NCBI GenBank assembly: GCA_001817055.1
Contig: MHHP01000040.1
Location: forward strand, 1 to 14,652
Direction of reading: 5' to 3'
DNA: 14,652 bases
Source of the DNA: Candidatus Andersenbacteria bacterium RIFCSPHIGHO2_02_FULL_45_11
GTDB lineage: Bacteria > Patescibacteriota > Andersenbacteria > UBA10190
Made by a program: the position numbers and the translations under genes. Below are positions 1-6,406 of the stretch, in pieces. Positions within the stretch are counted from its first letter, which is position 1. Each line of letters opens with the position of its first letter. Below the pieces are notes generated by a model, which worked only from the letters and a program-made list of their open reading frames with translations, did no database searches and was not told where the DNA came from.

Positions 1-92
1 TAGGGCTGGTGCGATTCGTACGCGAACGGGCGTTTCTCCCCTTTGGGTAGGGGGAGAAACGCCCGTTCGCGTACGAATCGCACCCAGCCCTA
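1..92. repeat. Inverted repeat (fold-back) at window start
   Basis: Positions 1-41 are the reverse complement of 51-92 apart from one missing base (the left arm lacks one G of a GGG/CCC triplet near its outer end), around a 9-nt spacer at 42-50. The right arm encodes the conserved GluRS N-terminus (VRVRIAPSPTG), so the left arm is an inverted copy of coding sequence. The repeat runs to the edge of the window. The likeliest explanation is an amplification or assembly chimera at a contig end; a genuine hairpin end or recent inversion is less likely. It hides the native gltX start and upstream region. Confidence 0.9.
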
Positions 93-1357
93 CTGGTAAT
101 CTTCATGTAGGCACAGCACGCACTTCATTATTTAATGAGCTTTTTGCGCGACACCATAATGGAAAATTTATCGTTCGCATTGAAGACACGGATAAAGAAC
201 GTTCTAAGCCAGAATATGAACAAGCTATTTTAGAAGGCCTTACATGGCTTGGAGTTACTTGGGACGAAGGGCCAGATATAGGTGGGGAATATGGACCGTA
301 TCGACAATCGGAACGTACCGAAAGCTATACACAAGCCCTGCAGCAACTCCTTGATACCGGCAAAGCATACAAAGAAGGGGAGGCTATTCGCCTCAAGGTT
401 GAGCCACAGACAGTTACTTTCCATGATTTAATCCGAGGCGATATTGCAATTGATACCAAGAGTTTTGAAGGTGACTTCATTATCGCGCGCAATATTAACG
501 ATCCCGTATTTCACCTAGCAGTTGTTTGTGATGATGCCGCAATGAAGATATCTCATGTTATCCGTGGGGAAGACCACATTCATAACACCGCAAAGCATAT
601 ACTGATTCAGAAGGCTCTTGGGTATCCGCAGCCTGAATACGCACACTTGCCATTATTACTAGATGCACAACGAAAGAAGCTTTCTAAGCGAAACCAGGAA
701 ACAAACCTACTTGCATATCGCGACATGGGATTTTTGCCCGAGGCAATGCTCAACTACCTTGCGCTACTAGGATGGAACCCAGGCGACGAGCGCGAATTTT
801 TTACTCACGAGGAATTAGCTACTGCATTCTCAATGGAACGCGTCCAAAAGGGCGGTGCCATATTCTCAACGGAGAAACTTACTGCGATTAATAAGCATTA
901 TATCCGCTCACTGTCTGTGCCAGAGCTTATGCAGCGTGCAGGAATTTCTGAAGAGAATGACGCTACAGCAAAAGCAGTAGCGCTTGAACAAGAACGCATT
1001 AGTACACTTACGGAATTACCAGAAGCAATCGCATTTGCATCTCCTGAATGGCAGGCAACATACCCCCCAAGCATGCTTGTCTGGAAAAAGAGTACCGCTG
1101 AAGCTACAAAAACTATTCTGGCTGATCTGATAACTAAAGTTGTTCAATATGAAAAAGGCGACTTTACTGCCTTACAGTTGCAAGAATACTTAATAGCATG
1201 GATAGATAGCGGCGGCCTGGGTAGGGGAGACGTGCTCTGGCCTATGCGAGTTGCATTAACAGGAAGGGAACATTCCCCAGGGCCATTCGAAATAGCTGAG
1301 GTTGTTGGAAAAAACGAAACTATTCGCCGATTGACAGCTGCCCGTGATATACTGTAG
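62..1357 (+). CDS. gltX: Glutamyl-tRNA synthetase, 5' end obscured, shortened catalytic domain
   Basis: Class I aminoacyl-tRNA synthetase that charges tRNA-Glu (possibly also tRNA-Gln, to be amidated later). The frame is open from position 2 with no start codon near the expected N-terminus, because this lies in the fold-back repeat; 62 is where recognisable homology begins. Visible signatures are PSPTGNLHVGT (HIGH-like motif, 104-115), RIEDTD, VIRGEDH, and KKLSKR (KMSKS-like motif, 677-691), followed by an anticodon-binding C-terminus ending in a typical GK..T..RL.AA segment. About 431 codons remain, against about 470 for usual bacterial enzymes. Much of the difference is one gap: GKAY is followed by only five residues before the strand IRLKV (365-400), where homologues carry about 45-50 residues including the C-x-C/YDG segment. 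It heads an apparent operon with the 30-aa gene 3 nt downstream. Confidence 0.95.
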   Translation, partial: PVRVRIAPSPTGNLHVGTARTSLFNELFARHHNGKFIVRIEDTDKERSKPEYEQAILEGLTWLGVTWDEGPDIGGEYGPYRQSERTESYTQALQQLLDTGKAYKEGEAIRLKVEPQTVTFHDLIRGDIAIDTKSFEGDFIIARNINDPVFHLAVVCDDAAMKISHVIRGEDHIHNTAKHILIQKALGYPQPEYAHLPLLLDAQRKKLSKRNQETNLLAYRDMGFLPEAMLNYLALLGWNPGDEREFFTHEELATAFSMERVQKGGAIFSTEKLTAINKHYIRSLSVPELMQRAGISEENDATAKAVALEQERISTLTELPEAIAFASPEWQATYPPSMLVWKKSTAEATKTILADLITKVVQYEKGDFTALQLQEYLIAWIDSGGLGRGDVLWPMRVALTGREHSPGPFEIAEVVGKNETIRRLTAARDIL

Positions 1358-1360
1358 CGC

Positions 1361-1453
1361 ATGGGAAAACGAAGAAAACAATGGGTGCGTATTGTATATG
1401 CTGCAATCCTAATCGTTATTATGGTTGGAATGGTAGGATTATCGTTCTTCTGA
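1361..1453 (+). CDS. 30-aa single-span membrane peptide
   Basis: Begins MGKRRKQWVRIVYAAIL and continues as a hydrophobic helix ending in LSFF: a short Arg/Lys-rich cytoplasmic tail followed by one membrane segment of about 20 residues, so N-in topology is expected. It sits 3 nt after the gltX stop, and its stop is 1 nt before the next ATG, the packing expected of a real gene. The basic-tail, RIVY-helix, 30-residue layout recalls the DUF4044/Prli42 family of about 31-residue stressosome-associated membrane miniproteins in Firmicutes. That is a resemblance in size and pattern only. No SD is visible, but a TGATATACT extended -10-like sequence at 1344-1352 ends 8 nt before the ATG. Confidence 0.6.
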   Translation: MGKRRKQWVRIVYAAILIVIMVGMVGLSFF

Positions 1454-1454
1454 T

Positions 1455-2651
1455 ATGCGAATTAGGGCACTCGTATTAGCCGTTGCTCTTGTTGCACTAC
1501 CAGCAATAGGTCATGCAGATTCTGTAGACGACTTGCGCGCAAGCCTGGAAAAGAAACGTGCGGCCTTAAAAGAGACTGAGGAGAGAATATTAGAATTCCA
1601 AAAACAAGTTCAGGAAAAACGACGTACGGCCCAAACACTAAAAGGGCAAATTGAATTAATTTCTGACAGTATTGAGGAGTTAACACTTGCTCTTAAAAAA
1701 ACAACTGCGCAAATAGACGCAACCGATACTGAGGTTGCGCAAGTTGAGGAAGATATCGCACAGAAAGAGAAAGAAATAGAACGGCAAAAAGTATTACTCG
1801 GGCAATACATTCGACAGCTGCAAGAGCTAGATATGCAGTCCACGGTTTCAATCTTTCTGAAATACACCACACTATCGGATGCCATAACCGAATCAACAAC
1901 AGTTGAACAGTTGCAAGAGCGGTCACATACCGCAATCGTATCTATACAGAAAATAAAAGAGGATTTGCTTATAAAAAAGCAGGAGCTTACGGATTTCAAA
2001 CAAACACTCGACGGTTTACGAAAGCGCCAAGAAGGTCAACGAAGTACGCTAAAGACACAAGAGGACTCTAAGGAGCGTGTACTTACATTAACAAACGCAG
2101 AAGAGGCCCAATATCAATCTCAGCTGGAGCAAGCAAAACAAGACGCAAAGGCTGCAGAGTCTGCAATTTCTGTACTCGATAGTAAAATTCGCGAACAGCT
2201 CCGCTCGCAAGGGGTAGGGAACCTGCCCAGTATCGGAGTTCTTGATTGGCCCATAGAGCCCATCTACGGAGTATCATGTCCATTTCATTGTGGCGGATAC
2301 CCGTACGCATACCTCATTGGCCCCCATACTGGTACCGATATTCCTTCACCAGTAGGCACGCCGATTAAGGCACCTACAGATGGCTACGTAGCGCGAACTC
2401 ATGATTCTGGCGGCAGGGGATACAGCTATATTATGTTGATCCACGGAGACAACATTTCAACCGTATATGGCCATGTGTCGGGCTTTGCAGTTTCGGAAGG
2501 GAAGCGAGTTACTCGCGGTACTGTAATCGGATATACGGGTGGCGCAGCAGGATCGCGTGGAGCAGGACTTTCCACTGGTCCGCACTTACACTTTGAAGTA
2601 CGTAAGAACAATGTGCCGGTAAATGCACAGGGATACCTAAAAGGTAGATAG
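1455..2651 (+). CDS. Secreted coiled-coil M23 (LytM-type) peptidase
   Basis: 398 aa. Residues 1-21 form a signal peptide with a plausible cleavage after GHA (residue 21). Residues about 24-250 are rich in Glu, Lys, Gln and Leu and predicted to form long coiled coils, like the EnvC/NlpD-type activators of cell-wall hydrolysis. The C-terminal domain (about 262-398) carries the M23 zinc ligands: HTGTD (H291, D295) and HLHFE (H377, H379). All four ligand positions look intact, so unlike degenerate EnvC/NlpD LytM domains it could be an active peptidoglycan endopeptidase in cell separation or wall remodelling. C275 and C279 may form a disulfide. The start is the ATG 1 nt after the stop of the 30-aa gene; there is no SD, suggesting coupled translation. 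Confidence 0.92.
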   Translation: MRIRALVLAVALVALPAIGHADSVDDLRASLEKKRAALKETEERILEFQKQVQEKRRTAQTLKGQIELISDSIEELTLALKKTTAQIDATDTEVAQVEEDIAQKEKEIERQKVLLGQYIRQLQELDMQSTVSIFLKYTTLSDAITESTTVEQLQERSHTAIVSIQKIKEDLLIKKQELTDFKQTLDGLRKRQEGQRSTLKTQEDSKERVLTLTNAEEAQYQSQLEQAKQDAKAAESAISVLDSKIREQLRSQGVGNLPSIGVLDWPIEPIYGVSCPFHCGGYPYAYLIGPHTGTDIPSPVGTPIKAPTDGYVARTHDSGGRGYSYIMLIHGDNISTVYGHVSGFAVSEGKRVTRGTVIGYTGGAAGSRGAGLSTGPHLHFEVRKNNVPVNAQGYLKGR

Positions 2652-2661
2652 CTAAAACTAT

Positions 2662-2787
2662 ATGGCTGATCCTGATAAAATTTTTGAACGATGGGCAAAT
2701 AGGACAATCCCGTTCTGGGGGCCGTTCTACGCAATGTTTTATATTGTTCGATATTTGTATCGCGAAATGTTTCGCAAGGACTCTTAA
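2662..2787 (+). CDS. 41-aa aromatic-rich small protein
   Basis: Starts MADPDKIFERWANR and has a centre rich in Phe, Tyr, Trp and Met (PFWGPFYAMFYIV) followed by a basic end (RYLYREMFRKDS). It lies 10 nt after the M23 stop and 6 nt before the next ATG, on the same strand, with no competing frame in the gap, which is the main reason to call it. The middle is long enough for one short membrane or amphipathic interfacial helix. No family recognised. Possible roles are a small membrane partner of the M23 peptidase or of the following membrane protein; this is inference from position only. Confidence 0.5.
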   Translation: MADPDKIFERWANRTIPFWGPFYAMFYIVRYLYREMFRKDS

Positions 2788-2793
2788 ACAACT

Positions 2794-3006
2794 ATGTCTA
2801 CTATTCAAATATTTTTATGGGTACAGCAGGGGGTAGATTATGTACTTGATCCAGCGCATCGAATAATGGCTATTGGCATTGCATTATTTGTCATTTTGAC
2901 GCTTGGGCGCTTTATCGTAAAAAGCATAAAACTCATCCTTTTTATAGGAATTATCTTTGCATTATTTTATTTTGGATTGAAATATCTTGCAACACCCATA
3001 CGGTAA
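2794..3006 (+). CDS. 70-aa protein with two membrane helices
   Basis: Two hydrophobic segments are visible, at residues about 24-39 (IMAIGIALFVILTLGR) and 45-64 (IKLILFIGIIFALFYFGLKY), joined by a short basic loop (FIVKSIK), after a soluble N-terminus of about 20 residues. It is last in the gltX-M23 cluster and 6 nt after the 41-aa gene. No enzyme motif and no family recognised. With the 30-aa and 41-aa genes it makes three tiny putative membrane proteins flanking a cell-wall peptidase, so an envelope role is reasonable but unproven. No SD in front of the ATG. Confidence 0.65.
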   Translation: MSTIQIFLWVQQGVDYVLDPAHRIMAIGIALFVILTLGRFIVKSIKLILFIGIIFALFYFGLKYLATPIR

Positions 3007-3259
3007 TTAGAGAACAGTGTATTGAAATTGTTCTTATAGAGGGAAGCGGATCGGGGAGGCTTCGAGGAGCCCTGTAGCACAGAGCCAGCACGCACCAGTG
3101 ATATATGATTCTCGGTCTACACGTGGGGGCCTTATTTTAAAAATAGATTGTATGTCCGAAAATGTACCTTTTGCGACAATATAGCAGTTTCACGAGAGTT
3201 TTCCACAGATACGAACACAAACCGTACTCATGTCAATTTTGCGTAATATAGCGCTGCGC
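3007..3259. other. Gene-free stretch of about 250 nt
   Basis: I see no convincing gene on either strand. It has a weak dyad AGAACA..TGTTCT (3011-3016 with 3029-3034) just after the preceding stop, possibly a poor terminator; a GC-rich part at 3045-3100 with small hairpins (GGCT..AGCC around 3059-3072, CTGT..ACAG after it); an A/T palindromic patch near 3134-3149; and one DnaA-box-like TTTTCCACA at 3199-3207. No tRNA, RNase P or tmRNA signature was found. Confidence 0.5.
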
Positions 3260-3353
3260 TGTCATTCCGGGCCTGCCTACCGGCCAGGCAGGCTTGACCC
3301 GGAATCTAAGTATCTGCGACGACCTGGATCCCGGCTCGGGGGCCGGGATGACA
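3260..3353. repeat. Composite REP-like element with nested palindrome
   Basis: The outer ends are inverted (TGTCATTCCGG at left, CCGGGATGACA at right). Inside are two hairpins: ATTCCGGG (3264-3271) with CCCGGAAT (3298-3305), and ATCCCGGC (3328-3335) with GCCGGGAT (3342-3349). The loop of the first hairpin contains a second repeat, GCCTGCCT (3271-3278) with AGGCAGGC (3286-3293). The copy at 5991-6016 has the same first hairpin without this insert. The architecture resembles small non-autonomous palindromic elements. Confidence 0.85.
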
Positions 3354-3376
3354 AATAGGGGTACACTCCCCTATTT
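3353..3376 (-). terminator. Possible weak terminator hairpin overlapping a stop codon
   Basis: AAATAGGGG (3353-3361) and CCCCTATTT (3368-3376) form a perfect 9-bp stem with a 6-nt loop. The stem contains the stop codon of the minus-strand 147-aa gene (3371-3373) and abuts the REP-like element. Read on the minus strand it is followed by only a short U-rich stretch, so termination would be weak. Confidence 0.4.
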
Positions 3377-3814
3377 AGGCAGTTTTAGCGTACATGCGCT
3401 TGGCGTGCGTCCTGCAGCAACCGCAGTATCATAAGTGGCAAACCATACTTGGTTTACTGCCTTTATAGTCTTTGCCGAGGCGCATGTGTAGTGATGAAAT
3501 AGCGTACTATTCTTACTACCCACATAAACGCCTGCCTGGCCGGCAGGCAGGCCCTTAGAATCGTTTTGGGGTACTAACGGGGTACTTGAGGTGCTCGGAG
3601 AGCTTATAAGAGATTCTAGGGCCTCTGACGATCCGCCCGATGAAGGACACGCGCTGCACTGCCGGTCTTCAAATACAATTGGGCTTGATGCATAATATGG
3701 CGACATCACGCGCCCGGTCTGCCAACCCAAAAGGAATAGCAAAATTCCAAATATAGAGTATCCTATAGCCTTATCGTACTTAATGAAAAACATGCGTAAA
3801 CTCGTGCCAGCCAT
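3371..3814 (-). CDS. Membrane-anchored protein with Ada-like (metal-binding-like) C-terminal domain
   Basis: 147 aa. A single membrane helix (about residues 17-31, IGYSIFGILLFLLGW) follows a basic N-terminus; then a CSAC motif (C53, C56), a Ser/Thr/Pro-rich linker (about 57-86), and a C-terminal domain (96-145) beginning VYVGSKNSTLFHHYTC. That domain matches the pattern of small Ada-type domains (YVGSKNS..H...C....K.I...N...F.....A...GR.P...C). C111 and C141 are present, but the usual CxxC near the end is reduced to one Cys, so metal binding is uncertain. Residues 88-95 (GLPAGQAG) are encoded by an inserted palindrome. The annotated ATG is 6 nt from the divergent ATG at 3821; the internal Met8 (start 3793) may be the true start. 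Function unknown. Confidence 0.75.
   Translation of the reverse strand: MAGTSLRMFFIKYDKAIGYSIFGILLFLLGWQTGRVMSPYYASSPIVFEDRQCSACPSSGGSSEALESLISSPSTSSTPLVPQNDSKGLPAGQAGVYVGSKNSTLFHHYTCASAKTIKAVNQVWFATYDTAVAAGRTPSACTLKLPK
3530..3552. repeat. GCCTGCCTG/CAGGCAGGC palindrome inside a coding region
   Basis: A 23-nt palindrome with 9-bp arms (3530-3538 and 3544-3552). It is the same unit as at 3271-3293 and 12208-12229. It lies in frame in the minus-strand 147-aa gene, encoding Gly-Leu-Pro-Ala-Gly-Gln-Ala-Gly at the linker/domain boundary. Confidence 0.9.
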
Positions 3815-3820
3815 ATATCT

Positions 3821-5014
3821 ATGAATACATTCTTTCTTGGTTCAAATCCAGCCCTGTCACTACAGGAGATTATTTTATTTCTAAAACGAAATAAAATAGA
3901 ACATAGCATCCATAGTATTAATCATGGACTTCTTCGCATATCTACAACGGGAAAAATTTCACCAGAAATAATACAAAGTCTTGGCGGGACTATTCGGATT
4001 ACGGAAGATGTCGCTTCATGGCCCCATGAGCCGGGGGCAGAGGAGATACTAGATGCCCTCTCCCCTCTTCCTACAAAGTGGGAAATTGGGGTAGGTGGTG
4101 CTGGTACGTCGCAAAACCTACGGCGATTGGGAATTGAATTAAAGAAGGCTGCTAGGGTACGAAGTTCTAAATTATCGTTCGTAGAGCCCCGAGGTGGCAG
4201 CATATTGAATGCCGCCCAAGTTATTTTCCATAAGCTTACGAGTACGCCAAATGCGGAATTGATTATTCAAAAAACTGGCAATGATTTTACGCTTACACGC
4301 ACAGTTGCAATCCAAGATATTGCGTCGTACGAACTGCGCGATACAAGCCGCCCTGTACGCGATGCCAAGATTGGAATGCTTCCGCCTAAGCTTGCGCAGA
4401 TAATGATTAACTTGGCACTGCCAGAAACAATTCCAGATAACCACGCAATTTATGATCCGTTTTGCGGTATGGGTACTATTTTGCAAGAAGCGTATCTTAT
4501 GGGAATTAAAGCCTATGGAAGCGACGAATCTGATCGAATGATATTCGCATCCGAAAAAAATCTGAATCATGTAGAACAGCGTTTTGCAGTAGACAAAACT
4601 CTTCGGCCAGAATTATTCATCCATAACGTGCGAAGCAAATCTATTAAAGATATCCCTGCCGAAAAACATATGACGATCATTACTGAGCCGTACCTAGGAG
4701 CACCCCAAACCCATGCCCTCTCCCCTACCGAAGCTCAAGATTTTGCAAAAACCGTCCGTCCTTTATACCGAACATTTTTTGTGAACATGCACCCCCTCCT
4801 GCATACAGGAGATCGACTACTCATCCTTTTGCCGGCTGTACGAGTACGACATAAGAGCTCAGATACCTTTACCCCCCTCCATCGGGCATTTCTTGACGAA
4901 ATCTCTGCACTCGGCTATCGTAAACAACAGCTTATTCCTCAAGAGGATGTCACCCTATACGCTCGGCCAGATGCCTTCGTAGCCCGGGAAATCACCTTGT
5001 GGGAAGCAGTGTAA
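3821..5014 (+). CDS. THUMP/Trm11-like RNA (tRNA guanine-N2?) methyltransferase
   Basis: 397 aa. The N-terminal half (1-165) resembles the variable, THUMP-containing RNA-binding part of archaeal/eukaryotic Trm11/TrmG10-type enzymes. The C-terminal half is a Rossmann methyltransferase. It opens with a conserved linker RD..RP.RD...GMLPPKLAQIM (173-195); motif I is DPFCGMGT (212-219) for S-adenosylmethionine binding; the acidic DE at 235-236 fits motif II; and the catalytic motif IV is EPYLG (289-293) in place of the usual D/N-PP-Y. Related enzymes make m2G/m2,2G at position 10 of tRNA; a tRNA substrate here is inference. It is first in an operon with rpmA (18 nt) and a pseudouridine synthase, a translation-related unit. 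No SD; the start is 6 nt from the divergent gene. Confidence 0.85.
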   Translation: MNTFFLGSNPALSLQEIILFLKRNKIEHSIHSINHGLLRISTTGKISPEIIQSLGGTIRITEDVASWPHEPGAEEILDALSPLPTKWEIGVGGAGTSQNLRRLGIELKKAARVRSSKLSFVEPRGGSILNAAQVIFHKLTSTPNAELIIQKTGNDFTLTRTVAIQDIASYELRDTSRPVRDAKIGMLPPKLAQIMINLALPETIPDNHAIYDPFCGMGTILQEAYLMGIKAYGSDESDRMIFASEKNLNHVEQRFAVDKTLRPELFIHNVRSKSIKDIPAEKHMTIITEPYLGAPQTHALSPTEAQDFAKTVRPLYRTFFVNMHPLLHTGDRLLILLPAVRVRHKSSDTFTPLHRAFLDEISALGYRKQQLIPQEDVTLYARPDAFVAREITLWEAV

Positions 5015-5032
5015 CTTTATTCATATACTACT

Positions 5033-5305
5033 ATGGCACATAAGAAAGCCGCCGGATCTACCCAGTTGGGGCGCGATTCAGAGAGCAAGCGCTTAGGGGT
5101 TAAGATCTTCGGTGGACAAAAAGCAAATCCAGGAAATATCATTATCCGCCAACGCGGTACCAAATACCGTCCTGGTGATAATGTTCGCCTAGGCGAAGAC
5201 GATACACTCTACGCTGTAAAGGCTGGTCTTGTCGCATTTTCAAAAAAGAAAGTACTTCGTTTTAACGGATCCCTGAAACAAGCGACATTCGTTCACGTAC
5301 GATAA
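5033..5305 (+). CDS. rpmA: Ribosomal protein bL27
   Basis: 90 aa beginning MAHKKAAGSTQLGRDSESKR, the diagnostic L27 N-terminus that reaches the peptidyl-transferase centre of the 50S subunit, followed by the conserved core LGVKIFGGQKANPGNIIIRQRGTK..PG.NV.LG.D.TLYA. Length is normal (85-95 aa). No Firmicutes-type cleaved extension precedes the MAHKK start. The gene is 18 nt behind the methyltransferase, and its TAA overlaps the next ATG by one base (TAATG), so the pseudouridine synthase is probably translationally coupled. No SD in front. Confidence 0.98.
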   Translation: MAHKKAAGSTQLGRDSESKRLGVKIFGGQKANPGNIIIRQRGTKYRPGDNVRLGEDDTLYAVKAGLVAFSKKKVLRFNGSLKQATFVHVR

Positions 5306-6006
5306 TGTACGTTCAAAAATACTTAGTAGAAAAAGCCATCTGCTCCCGCAAGGAAGCAGAGGTTTTTTTACGCGAAGGGCTGATTTTAGTGAATGGCAAA
5401 AAGGCAAAGCCGGGCGTGCCACTATCCCCTACTGATACCGTAACGCTTACCCCTGCAGCCCAAAGGCGGCTACGTGAAAAAGTTACCGTTGCAATATATA
5501 AGCCTCGCGGAATAGTCTGTTCGAATGTCCAAGAAGAAGGTAGAACTGTATTTGATATATTCCCCCAATTCAAGCATTTAAATACTATAGGGAGGCTAGA
5601 TAAAGAAAGTGAAGGCTTATTGCTGTTATCGAACGATGGCCTTATAACTAAACGGATTACGGGTGACACACACGACGTTGAAAAAGAATATGAAGTTAAA
5701 GTCCAAGAGCATGTTTCAAATACACGTTTAGCCCCGATGGCAGAAGGCATTATGCTCTCCGACGGCCAAACTTTGCCGGCTACGGTAGAGGCAACAAGCA
5801 AACATTCGTTCCGGATTGTTTTACGAGAAGGCCGCAATCGTCAGATCCGTCGTATGTGCGGAGCAATTGATCTAACAGTCACATCTCTTAAAAGACTCCG
5901 TATCGGGGAATTAACTTTAGGAACCCTTAAACCCGGTAACTTCAGGAAATTGACGCTTGAGGAAATACAATCTTTACGCGATCCTCAAGCGTCATCCCGG
6001 ACTTGA
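5305..6006 (+). CDS. RsuA/RluB-family pseudouridine synthase
   Basis: 233 aa. An N-terminal S4 RNA-binding domain (1-60, VQKYLVEKAICSRKEAEVFLREGLILVNG) is followed by the catalytic domain with GRLDKESEGLLLLSNDG; D99 of GRLD is the family's catalytic Asp. The second signature, EGRNRQIRRM (175-184), is also present. Family members isomerise specific uridines of 16S or 23S rRNA (RsuA, RluB, RluE, RluF); which site is targeted cannot be told here. It overlaps the L27 stop by one base. The last five codons and the stop (5989-6006) fall in a REP-like half-element, so the natural C-terminus was probably different. Confidence 0.93.
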   Translation: MYVQKYLVEKAICSRKEAEVFLREGLILVNGKKAKPGVPLSPTDTVTLTPAAQRRLREKVTVAIYKPRGIVCSNVQEEGRTVFDIFPQFKHLNTIGRLDKESEGLLLLSNDGLITKRITGDTHDVEKEYEVKVQEHVSNTRLAPMAEGIMLSDGQTLPATVEATSKHSFRIVLREGRNRQIRRMCGAIDLTVTSLKRLRIGELTLGTLKPGNFRKLTLEEIQSLRDPQASSRT

Positions 6007-6016
6007 TCCGGGATCC
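5991..6016. repeat. REP-like half-element supplying a stop codon
   Basis: Hairpin ATCCCGGA (5994-6001), loop CTTGA, TCCGGGAT (6007-6014), preceded by GTC. It is homologous to the left hairpin of the element at 3260-3353, minus the nested insert and the right half. It overlaps the 3' end of the pseudouridine synthase gene and provides its TGA. With no T-run behind it, it is unlikely to be an efficient terminator. Confidence 0.85.
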
Positions 6017-6031
6017 ACAACGTCCTGTTGC

Positions 6032-6060
6032 TTGCATTTTAATAAAGATATCACTAGGAT
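6032..6060 (+). promoter_or_regulatory. Possible promoter of the 87-aa gene
   Basis: TTGCAT (6032-6037), 17-nt spacer, TAGGAT (6055-6060). The spacing is ideal but the hexamers are only partial matches (3/6 and 4/6). It would start transcription near 6067, giving a leader of about 50 nt before the SD-led gene at 6117. Confidence 0.4.
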
Positions 6061-6116
6061 ACTTAGTCCATTATTGAAGTAGTGGATTTGTTCAAAACAC
6101 TAGCAAGGAGATTACG

Positions 6117-6380
6117 ATGGCATCCAAATTGGCACGTGTCCTTTCGCCTGGTGGCGCCATTGGCGACCACGTTATTATTTCGACACATGATGGGAAATAT
6201 CTCTTCAAAATCGAGCTAACAAGAAACGGAATTCGCATTAAGCCAATCAAAGGAGGGCCAAATACATTACGATGCGAATTCAAATCAAACGCAACGGGGT
6301 CGGAAAGCTACACGCACGGAGAAACCCGTTCGCATAAAACATACAAACAGTTCACTATTACAGCTACCAACGAAAGCTAA
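6117..6380 (+). CDS. 87-aa orphan protein in a stand-alone transcription unit
   Basis: Begins MASKLARVLSPGGAIGDHV. The first half (to about residue 48) alternates hydrophobic and polar residues as in a small beta-sheet or barrel (GDHVIISTHDGKYLFKIELTRNGIRIKPI); the second half is polar with many Ser, Thr, Lys and His. No Cys, signal peptide or membrane segment. It has a strong SD (AAGGAG, 6105-6110) 6 nt before the ATG and a strong intrinsic terminator 26 nt after the stop, unlike the surrounding housekeeping genes. The opposing shadow frame on the minus strand has neither SD nor neighbours. I recognise no family; a nucleic-acid-binding role is speculation. Confidence 0.75.
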   Translation: MASKLARVLSPGGAIGDHVIISTHDGKYLFKIELTRNGIRIKPIKGGPNTLRCEFKSNATGSESYTHGETRSHKTYKQFTITATNES

Positions 6381-6406
6381 CTGCAACCAAAATATTCAAG
6401 AACTAT

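Noticed and set aside
3038..3100. Possible tRNA or RNase P fragment in the GC-rich intergenic part
   Set aside because: Small hairpins only; no cloverleaf and no RNase P conserved core.
3199..3207. DnaA box (TTTTCCACA) suggesting an origin
   Set aside because: A single match with no cluster, no AT-rich unwinding element and no dnaA or dnaN nearby.
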